Assembly (NCBI GenBank): GCA_030374805.1
Contig: JARGSG010000218.1
Coordinates: 1,044,820 to 1,108,819, forward strand
Source of the DNA: Gracilaria gracilis
Lineage: Eukaryota > Rhodophyta > Florideophyceae > Gracilariales > Gracilariaceae
Direction: 5' to 3'
DNA length: 64,000 nucleotides
Shown here: positions 42,717-52,079 of the stretch, piece by piece
Position numbering within the stretch: the stretch's first letter is position 1
How the letters are laid out: each line of letters begins with the position of its first letter
Translations under genes and position numbers: made by a program
Notes under the pieces: generated by a model
The model's database searches: none
What the model saw: only the letters and a program-made list of their open reading frames with translations
Told to the model about the DNA's origin: nothing

Positions 42717-43982
42717 TCAAAAGCATGCTTTGACGGGGAGAGATACAATTTCGAATACAAAAGTGGCGTTTCTCGACTCTCCAATAGTCAAGCTACATTC
42801 GAAGGTTCCGTTTTGACACGCGTTTTCAGCAAGAGACACCGTAAAATCGAACGTCGAAACCGAAAGAGGAGGGAGAGTCATCGGAAGCTCGGGTCGCTGC
42901 ACCTCCACACGGTCTCCACATGTATCCATGCTCACAGGCGTCGGAGCATCTTCTGTATCGCGAAACAGCAGTCCCTCAATTGGTTGAAAGTTCGAAAGTT
43001 GAAGAATGTTCAACACAGCGTTGTAAACGGCTGCCTGAGAGAAGTCGGCAATGAACGTTCCATTCACCTGACTGGTTAGTGTGGAGAGCTGTCCCGGTGC
43101 AACTGGTACTCCTGCGGCTGGCTCCGGACGTTCGCAGAACACAAGCAGGCACAGCGGTTGAAAGGGACATTGCGGTAGTTTGGCTAAGCCAGAATCCAAG
43201 CCAGGTTGCCCCACACTGGCGGCAATGAAGGAGAACTTGGTGGGCAGGATGTTGACGAAATCGAACAAGGTATTCCGGTCAAGAGCTTTCTGGAAGTCGT
43301 CCGTTGCGCAAGCAGGCTCCCGACCAGGTGTATCTCCAACAACGATGATGATGCGTCTCGCATTGAAACCGGTCCATCCGATGTTGGCACTACGCGAATC
43401 TTCAATGGCGCGAAGCAACAGACGAGGGCCGTTTCGAAGCGACAAGGAAGGTATGAGCTGGAGAGCCTGCTGCACGGCTGTTGCGTTCGTCGTCAAGGAC
43501 TGCAACGATCGGTACGCCTCAAACGTATCGAACGATTGTTCACCGGCGTACACAGCCACACCCACGATAGCAGAAAGGTTGAATATCAAATCGTTCGCTA
43601 ACGTAGACAGCTCAGAGATCACTCGCGGTAGCTGTTGAGCCATCGAAGGAGACCCGTCCACCAAGAGTAACACGTTAAGGCGATTGTCGAGCAGGTTGAC
43701 GCCCATGCGGAAGCTGAGCGGCGAGCCTGGGGAGAGACGAAGCTCCTTGACGGGAAACTCATTGTTGGGACAAGGGTTTGTCTCGGATAAGGTCTCATTG
43801 AGCGTGCAGTCACACCCGTATGGAACACACCCGAATTGAGAGCTTGAGAGGCATTCGTTCAACGAAAGTCGCTCGCAGGCGATGTGAGAGAAAAGGCCAC
43901 GATCTCGACAGGTGGGGGCTTGTGCGAGGACCGTGGCTACCGCGATCACAAGCAAAGAGAATAGTGTGATGAGCAAAATCAT
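42717..43982 (-). CDS. secreted vWA-domain protein, integrin-beta-like head
   Basis: 421 residues from ATG at 43,982 to TGA at 42,717, no intron. Signal peptide 1-21 (MILLITLFSLLVIAVATVLA). A Cys-rich block 25-71 (nine cysteines, GCVPYGCDC) sits where integrin beta subunits have a PSI domain. LRLSPGSPLSF (81-91) and LNVLLLVDGSPSM (102-114) parallel the integrin-beta strand and MIDAS motif DxSxS (D109, S111, S113). RRIIIVVGDTPG (209-220) parallels the later metal-site strand. After the vWA fold a region 340-415 resembles a hybrid-like beta domain. There are no EGF repeats, transmembrane segment or cytoplasmic tail, so it is extracellular and short for the family. Several NxS/T sites (NET, NLS, NAT, NGT). 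A metal-dependent adhesion role is inferred; a generic vWA protein is the alternative. Confidence 0.85.
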   Translation of the reverse strand: MILLITLFSLLVIAVATVLAQAPTCRDRGLFSHIACERLSLNECLSSSQFGCVPYGCDCTLNETLSETNPCPNNEFPVKELRLSPGSPLSFRMGVNLLDNRLNVLLLVDGSPSMAQQLPRVISELSTLANDLIFNLSAIVGVAVYAGEQSFDTFEAYRSLQSLTTNATAVQQALQLIPSLSLRNGPRLLLRAIEDSRSANIGWTGFNARRIIIVVGDTPGREPACATDDFQKALDRNTLFDFVNILPTKFSFIAASVGQPGLDSGLAKLPQCPFQPLCLLVFCERPEPAAGVPVAPGQLSTLTSQVNGTFIADFSQAAVYNAVLNILQLSNFQPIEGLLFRDTEDAPTPVSMDTCGDRVEVQRPELPMTLPPLSVSTFDFTVSLAENACQNGTFECSLTIGESRNATFVFEIVSLPVKACF

Positions 43983-45620
43983 TGTGCGGGTCGCGAGAGA
44001 GCGATGAGGAATCGATTGGGCTGAAGGAGAAGAAGTTGCTGCTGTCTCGGGTTAACGTTGGGAAGAGATGAACCGCGGAAGACGGAGCCGAGTATCAAGT
44101 GAGTTTCATTGCTGTGAAACACACGTGGCGCCATTCGAGTCACAGCGCCATAGTTTTAAGCGAAAAATAGGCTGTAACGGAGAGCAATGGAGCACGACGG
44201 GAGATCTTTGTTGGCATGTAAGCTCCGGGTTTGAACCCTAAAACAACCAATCACGCTGACCATGTCCCTCCAAAGTCTCTGGATGCTTTCAAGACCTTGG
44301 CCAAAGGCATCCCAAGCTCGGTCACACATATAACCGCGACCATCCTATTGATAATCTGGTGTGGTGAACTGGGTGGAAAGGGAGGCAGGACCATGGAAAG
44401 GGAGGCAGGACCGGGGTTCGCACCACGAACCCCGGGCCACACAAAAAGCACACGAAGGCGGTTACCGAGTAAGCTATGGCCGCTCGCGGTGTGGTTACCC
44501 CGTGCCACACCGCCGGAGGTGTTATCGTGGCCCTCTTTTGGCTGACAGCTACAGCTGACAGCGCCACACAGAACAAACATACAGGTATTACCCCTGGTAA
44601 GTTGTCGTGTTGTCCACGCTGGACTGCCAGTGTGGGCGGGGAGGGACTGATAGGAAGCTTTTTGGGCATTGGGTGGGTCCAACAAAGTTTTTGATTTAGG
44701 TGTTGTTGTAAACAATTTTACTTCGATGCTTTTCAAAGTCTGAATTGAACCACTACCTTCATAGTATGCGTGTTTTGCACCCCATTCTCGGTCTGTATCA
44801 AACATTTCGTAAAGAGCTTATGGAATTTTTGGGAGCTACGAAGGCGACTTAGATGAACTCTTTGGCGCTGCGACTTGGGATCTTTGCCATCATCAGCCGG
44901 CGCCAACAGCGTAAGTAGTGATCACTGATCACTTGATCTGTTCGCTGCACGCCGGTCGACAATCGGTCGTGGGGGAGCAAAGATGTGTAGCAGTCGCCGT
45001 AGTTTCTCTTGGTGAGGGTGGATGTTTTGTTACCCACCCAGCCACTCCAATTCACTACCTTAGGAACCCACTCCATCTTCAAAATGCAGCTGTAGTTAGA
45101 ACTTTTCTGTCGTCGGACTAGTGCCTCAGAGTTAAATGAAACACTCTCCTATCTCTAAAACTCTAAAGATAGTAGAAAGGTAAATTACGGACAAAAGGCT
45201 CAAAACCGTTTTTGAGAACCGATTCTCAAGAATTCATCATGATCGTAAAGAATTGTTTTTCTTTGAAACTTTGAAAAATGTTCAAATTAAGGTGCACGTT
45301 AGTTGAAAGTTTCAACTTGAAACTACTCCAGCAATGTAGTTGTGGAAGAGAAGCTTTGGGTTCGGTAGTGTGCATTCGTTGTTACATGAGGTGACTGACT
45401 GTTCGGTTTGTTACTTGTCGAGAGGCACACTTTGCAATCCATGGGTCGGACCAAAGCAGACTGAGGGATAAAAGATTTGGCTGCACCATAGACAACCATA
45501 GTATTGGTTTATGTACGGAGTCTGAGCCTCCCATACGATACATAGTGATGGATTTGAACACTTGTGTAACGAGTTCTATCGGAGGCCTTGTCCGACAGAG
45601 ATCCGCTTTGAACGGCAGAT
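43983..45620. other. intergenic region with structured repeats
   Basis: Contains the 5' flank of the vWA gene, then a hairpin- and repeat-rich patch at 44,370-44,660. Minus-strand frames (44,805-44,251) are low-complexity translations of that patch and not convincing proteins. A GGTTTGAACCC at about 44,227 resembles a pol III B box, but no tRNA or clear A box accompanies it. Confidence 0.5.
44372..44660. repeat. hairpin and short tandem repeat cluster
   Basis: GGAAAGGGAGGCAGGACC is repeated twice in tandem (about 44,377-44,413). Next is a perfect 10-bp stem CCGGGGTTCG with loop CACCA (44,411-44,435). Then a 9-bp stem GCGGTGTGG (44,486-44,513), a direct repeat of CTGACAGC near 44,541-44,560, and a further CCACGCTGG/CCAGTGTGG stem near 44,614. 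Together they suggest a small structured mobile element or RNA; no family recognised. Confidence 0.6.
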
Positions 45621-45629
45621 GTGATCATC

Positions 45630-45637
45630 TATAAAAG
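45630..45637 (+). promoter_or_regulatory. TATA box of secreted-protein gene
   Basis: TATAAAAG lies 78 bp before the ATG at 45,708, placing transcription start near 45,660 and a 5' leader of about 50 nt (TC-rich). The spacing resembles the box before the gene at 47,464. Confidence 0.75.
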
Positions 45638-45707
45638 AGGAGCAGACCCCCAGCTGTTTTGTCCGTCAGACTCTCTGACCATCAACTCTCACTTCATTTA
45701 TGCCATC

Positions 45708-46328
45708 ATGAAGCTCTTATACTCTCTCTTTTCCATCTTCCTTTTCACCCTGGTGGGTCCATATCTGTCGAACGTTATACCACCATTTGCAACGAATCAG
45801 TACTTAACTTTCGAATGGTGCGAAGTTAGGGGGGATTATGGCCTTTGCGACTTTGCTCTTGACGGAGTCGTCGCCGTTTACGATCATGTGCGGTGGGGGA
45901 CGGGAAACTACACTCTGAATGGATACACATCCGGACCTTTCACACCAAAGATCGTGCGAAAGAACGACGATTACCAGACAACTATTGGATATGTCAAATC
46001 AGTGGACACTCTGCGCGACGTTTTTCACTGTAGGGCCGAAGCAATTGGTTCCCACTGGACTACGAAGTGCGATTTCATGACGGTTCCGGGATCTCTCTTT
46101 GGCACTGCCAACATCCCAGGTGTTCACGGATCTGGAGTCACTCGTTTGCCAGGGCTGGCGATGAGTAGGTACATACCGAACGGGGCTTGTATCCCTCTAT
46201 ACCTGACTGAGTACGAGGTGCTTGATACTACTGTCTCCCCACCGAGGGTGAAGGAGGTCGTGAAAATGCCGGCTCGAAGAGCTCGTATCATGAACCAGTG
46301 TGTCCTGGTATACACTGAGTTCCACTAG
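45708..46328 (+). CDS. small secreted cysteine-containing protein, unknown family
   Basis: 206 residues from the ATG at 45,708; an upstream in-frame GTG at 45,621 precedes the TATA box and is rejected. Signal peptide about 1-18 (MKLLYSLFSIFLFTLVGP). The mature part has six cysteines (WCEV, LCDF, FHCRA, TKCDF, GACIP, NQCVL), enough for three disulfides, one N-glycosylation site (NYT) and many aromatic/Gly strands, suggesting a beta-rich extracellular domain. I do not recognise the family. TATA at 45,630 and AATAAA at 46,406 frame a complete intronless unit, so it is likely expressed. Confidence 0.8.
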   Translation: MKLLYSLFSIFLFTLVGPYLSNVIPPFATNQYLTFEWCEVRGDYGLCDFALDGVVAVYDHVRWGTGNYTLNGYTSGPFTPKIVRKNDDYQTTIGYVKSVDTLRDVFHCRAEAIGSHWTTKCDFMTVPGSLFGTANIPGVHGSGVTRLPGLAMSRYIPNGACIPLYLTEYEVLDTTVSPPRVKEVVKMPARRARIMNQCVLVYTEFH

Positions 46329-46405
46329 TTTCAGTTTCGTCCCATAAGCTTATTGATTTATATATCGCTCACTGAAGTTACGATGCGTTTGTCTTGCAGT
46401 TGCTA

Positions 46406-46411
46406 AATAAA
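46406..46411 (+). terminator. poly(A) signal AATAAA
   Basis: Canonical AATAAA 78 bp after the stop codon of the secreted-protein gene, inside TGCTAAATAAACAG. Confidence 0.6.
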
Positions 46412-47392
46412 CAGACTTGGGACTTCTTCTTGTCAGATACCAAACTGAAAGCTTAAATATCCAAGCTCGAGTTCGTTTTCTCGACCAGTCATTGGTGAAC
46501 CGAGAAAAATCGCTTCACATTCCTACCAGAATGAAATCGCTGTGGGCATTTAACTCGAAAGAAAAGAAGAATTACGATAGACATTTGACTAAGGCTGAGA
46601 GGTGTCAATCTTGCAGAGCGTTTCAGCGGGTCCTGGGGGAGGAGATTATTGTATCTATGCTTTGCAGGAACTCATGCAAGCTCCTCTAGCTGTGGCTCAG
46701 GGGGTTCTGGTACACGTACAGTGCCTTTCGGGAAGTGCTAGTGGGGGTCCTCCGGTAAGATGACGAGAGAGATGCTGGGCTCTTTGAAATTGAGCGTGGT
46801 TTGAATTCAAAGCCCTGTTACGTTTCTACTAGAAACATGCGTCAATTGCGTGTAAGCACCTGGGCATCGCCCCCCGAAACTTGTACGAAGCTCCCAAAAA
46901 TGGCCAACAGCAGCCATGTTAGCCGTCTTTCCCTACAAGTATTTCGCTAGTCATTTCGCTGGCGAAGTGACACTTGATCCGTTGGCATCATTGGATTTCT
47001 TTTTCTTCGGCTAACTTTCGAGTGGAGTTAGCCGGGACATGTGCCTGCACGTGTTCCACGTCGATATTGACGTGATATGTTCCTGCATGTGCGAAGTGTG
47101 TCCCATGTGCCACATACAGGTTCCACTGTTGAAGGCGTGGCTAGAAAATGTTCTCGTTAGCCTTGCTTTCATAGCGAAGCAGGTACACCGCTGTGATCAA
47201 ATTCAGTGCTTCCGCAAAATCATGAGCAATAGAGATACGTATTCCAGTCAATTGCCACTCAACTAGGACTAGTATTGTTGTCCCGCCACGTTCCATTAGC
47301 AGTGATAGAGCGCGAGTTCGATTCTGCTTGTTTCTGAGGCAAACCGCCTCGCAACCCTTGTGCTTGACTGCATGGAGTGACCGTTGTCTTTG
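46412..47392. other. intergenic region
   Basis: No convincing gene. Contains a stem CGGCTAACT/AGTTAGCCG at 47,008-47,035 and a CACGTC/GACGTG stem near 47,057-47,074, both upstream of the gene at 47,464. A plus-strand frame (46,417-46,689) looks random. Confidence 0.5.
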
Positions 47393-47400
47393 TATACAAA
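47393..47400 (+). promoter_or_regulatory. TATA-like box of TTL/zincin gene
   Basis: TATACAAA, 71 bp before the ATG at 47,464. The position mirrors the box of the gene at 45,708, implying a leader of about 40 nt. Confidence 0.65.
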
Positions 47401-47463
47401 AGGAGCTGCACAGAGCGGGTCGTTCAACTTCATGAGCACTTGACAACAACGAAGTGAACAATC

Positions 47464-48408
47464 ATGAACTTCCTTTACTCCTTTCGTCTGTTTCTTCTAA
47501 CCTCTCTCGCGTTGGTTACCGTGGCGTCAGGGTACACGGTTCACGCCACCGGGCGGATCATGTGCCATGGACAACCTCTCAAACACTCACGAATCTCTCT
47601 CATGGATGAAGACGTTGTTTTCGATGATTTCATGGGCTCCGCCACCACTGATGCGCAAGGGTATTTCTCCGTATCTGGCTCGGCAAATGACGTCGCCATC
47701 AGAAGAAAGAAGCGTCGCCCGGATGTGTACATAAGAGTCGATTACCGACACTCATCAGCCAAGGCGAAGTTTGAGGTGGATCGAACCGCTATCCGCGGAG
47801 GCAAAGAAGAGTCGAAGACGAAGAAGAATAAGAAGGGAAATGTGAACTTTGGAACCCTTCATTTCAACACAGAGATGTGTAACCTGTATCAACGCTTTTA
47901 TGACGCTACTCATGACTTTTACAACCGAGTGGGTTATAGAGTTCCTTTCGACTTGAAGATCAAGGCTCATGTAATCATTCATGGGGGCACTCCTTATGCG
48001 CTGTACGACACCATTCGTATTCCCAAAGGCAAGCGTGTGTCGCTCACAACCGCAAAGCATGAGCTGGCTCACGCGGTTCGACATAGGTACGACGGGACAC
48101 TGGCTCACTTTCTGAAGGACGTGGTGAAATACTTGTATACTCGAAACCATCACTGCACGAAGACCACCAACCTGGGTTTCGCTTTCAACGAGGGCTGGGC
48201 GGAATTCTGGGCCGGTGAGACCTCGTGCGGTGATCCGAACGGGTCGAAGCGAGTGGAAGGCAACGTCGCCGCTGCTTTGAAGAGGCTACAGATCACTTGC
48301 GGGGTTAGGGACCACGATATGTGGGAAGTTCTTCGTCAGAACCGGGGCAAGATTCATACTTATTACGAGTTTGAGACCAAACATGGTTATTTGTTTGGAT
48401 GCACATAA
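47464..48408 (+). CDS. secreted transthyretin-like domain fused to HExxH zincin-like domain
   Basis: 314 residues, one exon. Signal peptide 1-23 (MNFLYSFRLFLLTSLALVTV). Residues 24-85 match the nematode-type transthyretin-like (TTL) pattern: GRIMCHGQPLKHSRISLMDED, then D-DFMGSATTDAQGYFSVSGSA. After a basic linker (KTKKNKKG) the second domain carries a zinc-peptidase motif HELAH (H199, E200, H203) and, about 40 residues on, NEGWAEFW with E243 or E247 as a possible third ligand, the gluzincin arrangement. Cysteines at 115-300 may pair. Likely extracellular peptidase with a beta-sandwich binding domain; activity is inferred from motifs. TATA-like box upstream, ATTAAA about 86 bp after the stop. 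The domain combination is not one I know. Confidence 0.85.
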   Translation: MNFLYSFRLFLLTSLALVTVASGYTVHATGRIMCHGQPLKHSRISLMDEDVVFDDFMGSATTDAQGYFSVSGSANDVAIRRKKRRPDVYIRVDYRHSSAKAKFEVDRTAIRGGKEESKTKKNKKGNVNFGTLHFNTEMCNLYQRFYDATHDFYNRVGYRVPFDLKIKAHVIIHGGTPYALYDTIRIPKGKRVSLTTAKHELAHAVRHRYDGTLAHFLKDVVKYLYTRNHHCTKTTNLGFAFNEGWAEFWAGETSCGDPNGSKRVEGNVAAALKRLQITCGVRDHDMWEVLRQNRGKIHTYYEFETKHGYLFGCT

Positions 48409-49610
48409 TGTACATGGTGAATAGGTGACGCTCTCTCACATCGGGGGTGAAACTATAGGGGAACCATCCCGACTGGGGATGTGAAACATATTAATTAAAG
48501 TGGTGACCTTAAACGGGGTGAAAGTACACACATAAACTGCTTTCCATACACGCTCTTTGTTGACGTGCTTGCCTTCCCCTTTGTAGTAGATTGTGGCAGA
48601 AGATGTGTAGCGAACGTGCGAAACCGCCCGCCATCATCGATTGCCATGCTCGTGGCTGCCTGGAACGAGAACCATCCCTTGTCAGGCGGACGTGGACTAG
48701 GCAACGGCGACCCCTTTCAGGCTCTTCTCAGCGAAGAAAGTTCAAAGATTTTCAGTTTTAGACCGTAGAGGTCTATTCCATTTCAGCCTAAACTTTACAT
48801 TTGTGAATACTTTATACTTTGATTAGAATTGGTGGATGGTACGACGGTACCCGACAAGGCTTATTCGCATTTTTAGCAAACCGATTACGAATTTTCAAAA
48901 GTAGCCGACGTAATTTTAGGCATTCAGATTTTTGGCATTTGACAAATCAACAGATGCTACACTGTAAAGTGTACACTGTAAAGTGTTTGGATATTGCGAA
49001 AAACTGTTTTCTCTTTGATTTTAATAATCAGAACAGTAGAATCTACTCAAGAGTAATAATCTGATTACAAACATGCAAATAGAAAACTCCGCATGTGCGG
49101 AGAAACTGATAAATACTGAAGTAGGTCCATTGTTTCAACCGCATGCTTTCATGTGTAGAAGACTTTATTTACGTTTCATTGCCTTCGATTCTCAGCTTTG
49201 AAATTCGTGTGACCCCCTGGCCACGCTTGAGGTTAATCGACCAAGTGGGGTGAATTATGCTTTTTCTGAACCTGGTTCCAAGTACATGGACGTTTGCCGT
49301 CTCCGATTTGGCGGCTAACATCATGTGCCCGAGGACAAATGAATCATTGCATGCGGTCAATGGACATAGCACCGCTGCGGCGCCATGGCGGGTGGGCGGC
49401 TCAAAAAAAGATGTTGTTCAAAGCGAGACAGAAAATTAAGTTCATTGACAATTCACCTAGTATTTGTAGACTGATTGCAGTAAGCTTCTAGAGGTTTTCA
49501 AGCCCACCGCGTCCGAAAGGGTGAAGGGTAGCGTCATCCTTCATCCAGCTTATATCTGAATGCAGAAGAACTCAACATGAGCCATCGTTTATGGCAGAAA
49601 ACGACTATCG
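48409..49610. other. intergenic region
   Basis: No supported gene. A tandem pair of ACACTGTAAAGTGT lies at 48,959-48,986 and a perfect 16-bp palindrome CTCCGCATGTGCGGAG at 49,087-49,102. A weak minus-strand frame (48,704-48,495) is unrecognised. Confidence 0.5.
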
Positions 49611-49617
49611 AACACCT

Positions 49618-50145
49618 TTAGGCACAGTAACCCGAACCAGCTCTGCATACCAGATTAAAGCAGTCCTGTTCACCACCAATTCCTTTCAAAACACAACAGT
49701 AATGACAACCACTGGAACACCTGCAGCTGGCACCACCAGTGCTTCCGGAACCATGTCCTTCTTCGGGCTCCGGTGAAACCGCCATTCGTTCAAGGTCTTC
49801 CAATTCCTCTAAATTGTCCTGACGAAGGCTAGGAACGGAAGAACTGGAGTAGGATGTGTCCGTGCATCGGACCAGAGATGATGCCATGAAGCGGGCGACG
49901 TTCTGGTGATGAAAACATTGAACCCACTTGCCGTCTATGTGCGAAACACCCGGGACGAATTTCATTGCCTGGGCACGCATACATGCGCTTGCATTCGACG
50001 AAAGGCCAAACCGAGATGCTTTCGCCTCATATTTGCGCACTAATCGGTTCCAAGCATGACGCGGGATGCACGGGTTTTCACTCCGGCAGATGGCGGTGAG
50101 TGTGAACAACACAAGCATGAATACGGAACGTGCGTAAAACGTCAT
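49618..50145 (-). CDS. small secreted protein with Cys-rich tail, unknown family
   Basis: 175 residues from the ATG at 50,145, chosen because it starts a clean signal peptide (MTFYARSVFMLVLFTLTAIC, 1-20). The upstream in-frame extension to 50,265 would bury this in a second hydrophobic stretch. The mature part has a basic helical segment (RHAWNRLVRKYEAKASRF), an acidic stretch (LEELEDLERM, SPEPEEGHG), then Gly/Ser and a cysteine cluster (CRCSSGCHYCC) to the end. No known family recognised. The compositional shift towards the tail might mean that the last 40 residues are a readthrough of non-conserved sequence. Confidence 0.55.
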   Translation of the reverse strand: MTFYARSVFMLVLFTLTAICRSENPCIPRHAWNRLVRKYEAKASRFGLSSNASACMRAQAMKFVPGVSHIDGKWVQCFHHQNVARFMASSLVRCTDTSYSSSSVPSLRQDNLEELEDLERMAVSPEPEEGHGSGSTGGASCRCSSGCHYCCVLKGIGGEQDCFNLVCRAGSGYCA

Positions 50146-50604
50146 GATGATGAGTGATATCCCAGAGAAGGCGGTAGGTACACGAATCAATCTGAGACTA
50201 AGATCAAAGAAAACAAGGCAGATGGCGAGATCCAGAAAGCTGGTCAGGTGCAGGCCAATCTTCAATCGTGTAGCCCTGAAGTAAGATGTTCAGCAAAAAG
50301 CGCTTTTTGGTGAAATTTCGGCGTATGCAGTATGGAAGCACACCAGAGAACGACTCGTGAGTAATTCTCGCGAAGCACTAGGTGATGGTTCTTTTAAACT
50401 GCTCTCGTGGGGTTGTGAAAATGCTCTGGCCAGGATGTGGATTAATACACGTTGAAGAATGGCCTGAAGCCTGTCTGCTGCAGATGGTAGTCACAGAGTC
50501 ACGGTAACCCCTCCGACAGTTGTGGCATGGGGTGGTGACTCACCACATGAGCGCCGCTGCTCAATCGCAAACCGCCTTCGTGTGATATTGGGAGATCCGA
50601 GGTT

Positions 50605-50631
50605 CAGAGCCGGGCTTGAAGCCCGGCTCTG
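50605..50631. repeat. perfect 13-bp stem palindrome
   Basis: Arms CAGAGCCGGGCTT and AAGCCCGGCTCTG around a single central G. It is perfect over 27 bp and GC-rich in a neutral background. Confidence 0.9.
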
Positions 50632-51258
50632 CTGACTTTCCCCGCGAATTCACTCCTCACCAGTGTAGAACGATTTAGGCTTGGGAAACCATATCATCCA
50701 ATTCGATGCAACTCTGACGGATGTGACGTGGCGGTGATCATGGACGACTGATTACAGTGAGTTCAAACGTTTCTCCTAGGAAATGGAACCCAGAAGAACT
50801 CGAGATCGTTAACGTCAAAGACGGCGACTACTCGTCGTTGCTAACCACACATGCCACAGAAGTGGGAAGCGATCGCGCATCACATGGACTCGAAGCTGTT
50901 GTGAATACAGTTCGTTTGTAGTGATTGTTGGACGTCGCCGTCGCCAGATCCTTCCATGATGAGTTTCAAGAGTTCCGCAAACTGCTATTGGACTGGAATC
51001 GGGGACATGCTTACTTTCTTGTCATTAATAAGGTATATCTATATACCTTTAACGATCAGCAGACGATGAGCAATGTACTACTACGTAGAAAGTTTTTCCT
51101 AACGATGAAGACTTCGTGGGGTGTAAAGTTCCACGAAGGCTATCTAGAGCTTCTCAAATTCATTGGGCTGGCGTCACACGACATTTTCGTAGTAGAGTTG
51201 AACTGACCTGTGTCGTTCTTCATCGCTTTTCCCTCCAAAACTTTATCATATGTAAGGG

Positions 51259-51346
51259 AAAATGAGTTTATACAACGTAAATGATTGGGTAGAAAGGTAG
51301 CCGTACATTTCTACCCAAACAGCTGCGTTGTACATAAACTCATTTT
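51259..51346. repeat. 88-bp foldback hairpin
   Basis: Left arm 51,259-51,295 (AAAATGAGTTTATACAACG ... GGGTAGAAA) pairs with right arm 51,308-51,346 with a few mismatches and two extra bases, around a 12-nt loop. Size and imperfect pairing are compatible with a small-RNA precursor or a tiny foldback element. Confidence 0.85.
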
Positions 51347-51960
51347 GTGTTGAAAAATGTGCCCTCTGTATATAAAATTGTCTCCGACGAGAAACCAATG
51401 GGAAAATGTTTGGAAGTGTAGCCCAAATCTGAAAACGTCATGAAAGCACGAATTGTGTTCCTGATACGTAGTATTGTACCGCGTCCAAGAGGGCGAAACG
51501 GGGCTCCCCAAGGGAGAAACCACGGAGAGATGATTATTAATGTGATCGGGAGGCTTCCCAAGGCAGCTGTTGCTCCTTCGTACCCGCGAGAAGAGCAACG
51601 GCGTGCATCAAAAGCCAGTGTCAGCGTCGCAGCCAATTCCGACATTGAATTCAACGCTTGGAAGGAACAGCAAAGCACTTGGCACAAGCAAGCCTCCATC
51701 TAGCACAGCTGTTTGCCCTAAACACGCTTGTGAACCGCACGATTTTGCGAGATGGTATCGAGACTGGTGGGTGTCCCGCCAAATTGCCTCGCTCTCTACT
51801 CTAAGAATTCTCGTTTATACGGCGCCACATGGCCAGTTGCAGAGCATCGCTGGCCAAAACCCGCCTACGGAATTCCAACGCCAGCGCAACAGGAGCACAC
51901 AGTGCCACTGGTGGCCTGTCACGCTTTCCTTCTTGAAGCCTGCACGTAACCTTGACACAA

Positions 51961-52079
51961 GTATACTGTACCGAACGTATAAAATAACGAAATATCAGCC
52001 TTTGAGAGGCGGGACAGGCATCCACCGTCCCGCCTCTCGAAGACAGATTTCGTTACTTTAAGCGTTCGGCATAGTACAC
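51961..52079. repeat. 119-bp foldback hairpin
   Basis: Arms of about 54 nt (51,961-52,014 and 52,026-52,079) with an 11-nt loop. The inner 15 bp (TTGAGAGGCGGGAC and its complement) are nearly perfect, and the outer part has scattered mismatches (GTATACTGTACCGAACG against GCGTTCGGCATAGTACAC). It looks like a plant-type miRNA precursor in size, but no evidence of expression is available. Confidence 0.85.

Noticed and set aside
44219-44243. tRNA-like B box GGTTTGAACCC
   Set aside because: No A box at a proper distance, no cloverleaf and no terminator; could be a SINE scrap but unsupported.
45621-45707. N-terminal extension of the secreted protein at 45,708
   Set aside because: It starts with GTG, overlaps the TATA box, and would hide the signal peptide.
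48495-48768. Overlapping short ORFs on both strands near 48.6 kb
   Set aside because: Weak starts and no family; could be an exon or transposon scrap but not supportable.
50146-50265. N-terminal extension of the minus-strand secreted protein
   Set aside because: Begins before a clean ATG plus signal peptide and would add a second hydrophobic stretch; the shorter start is simpler.
50925-51206. 93-codon plus-strand ORF
   Set aside because: Non-ATG start, no recognisable motif, ordinary intergenic composition.
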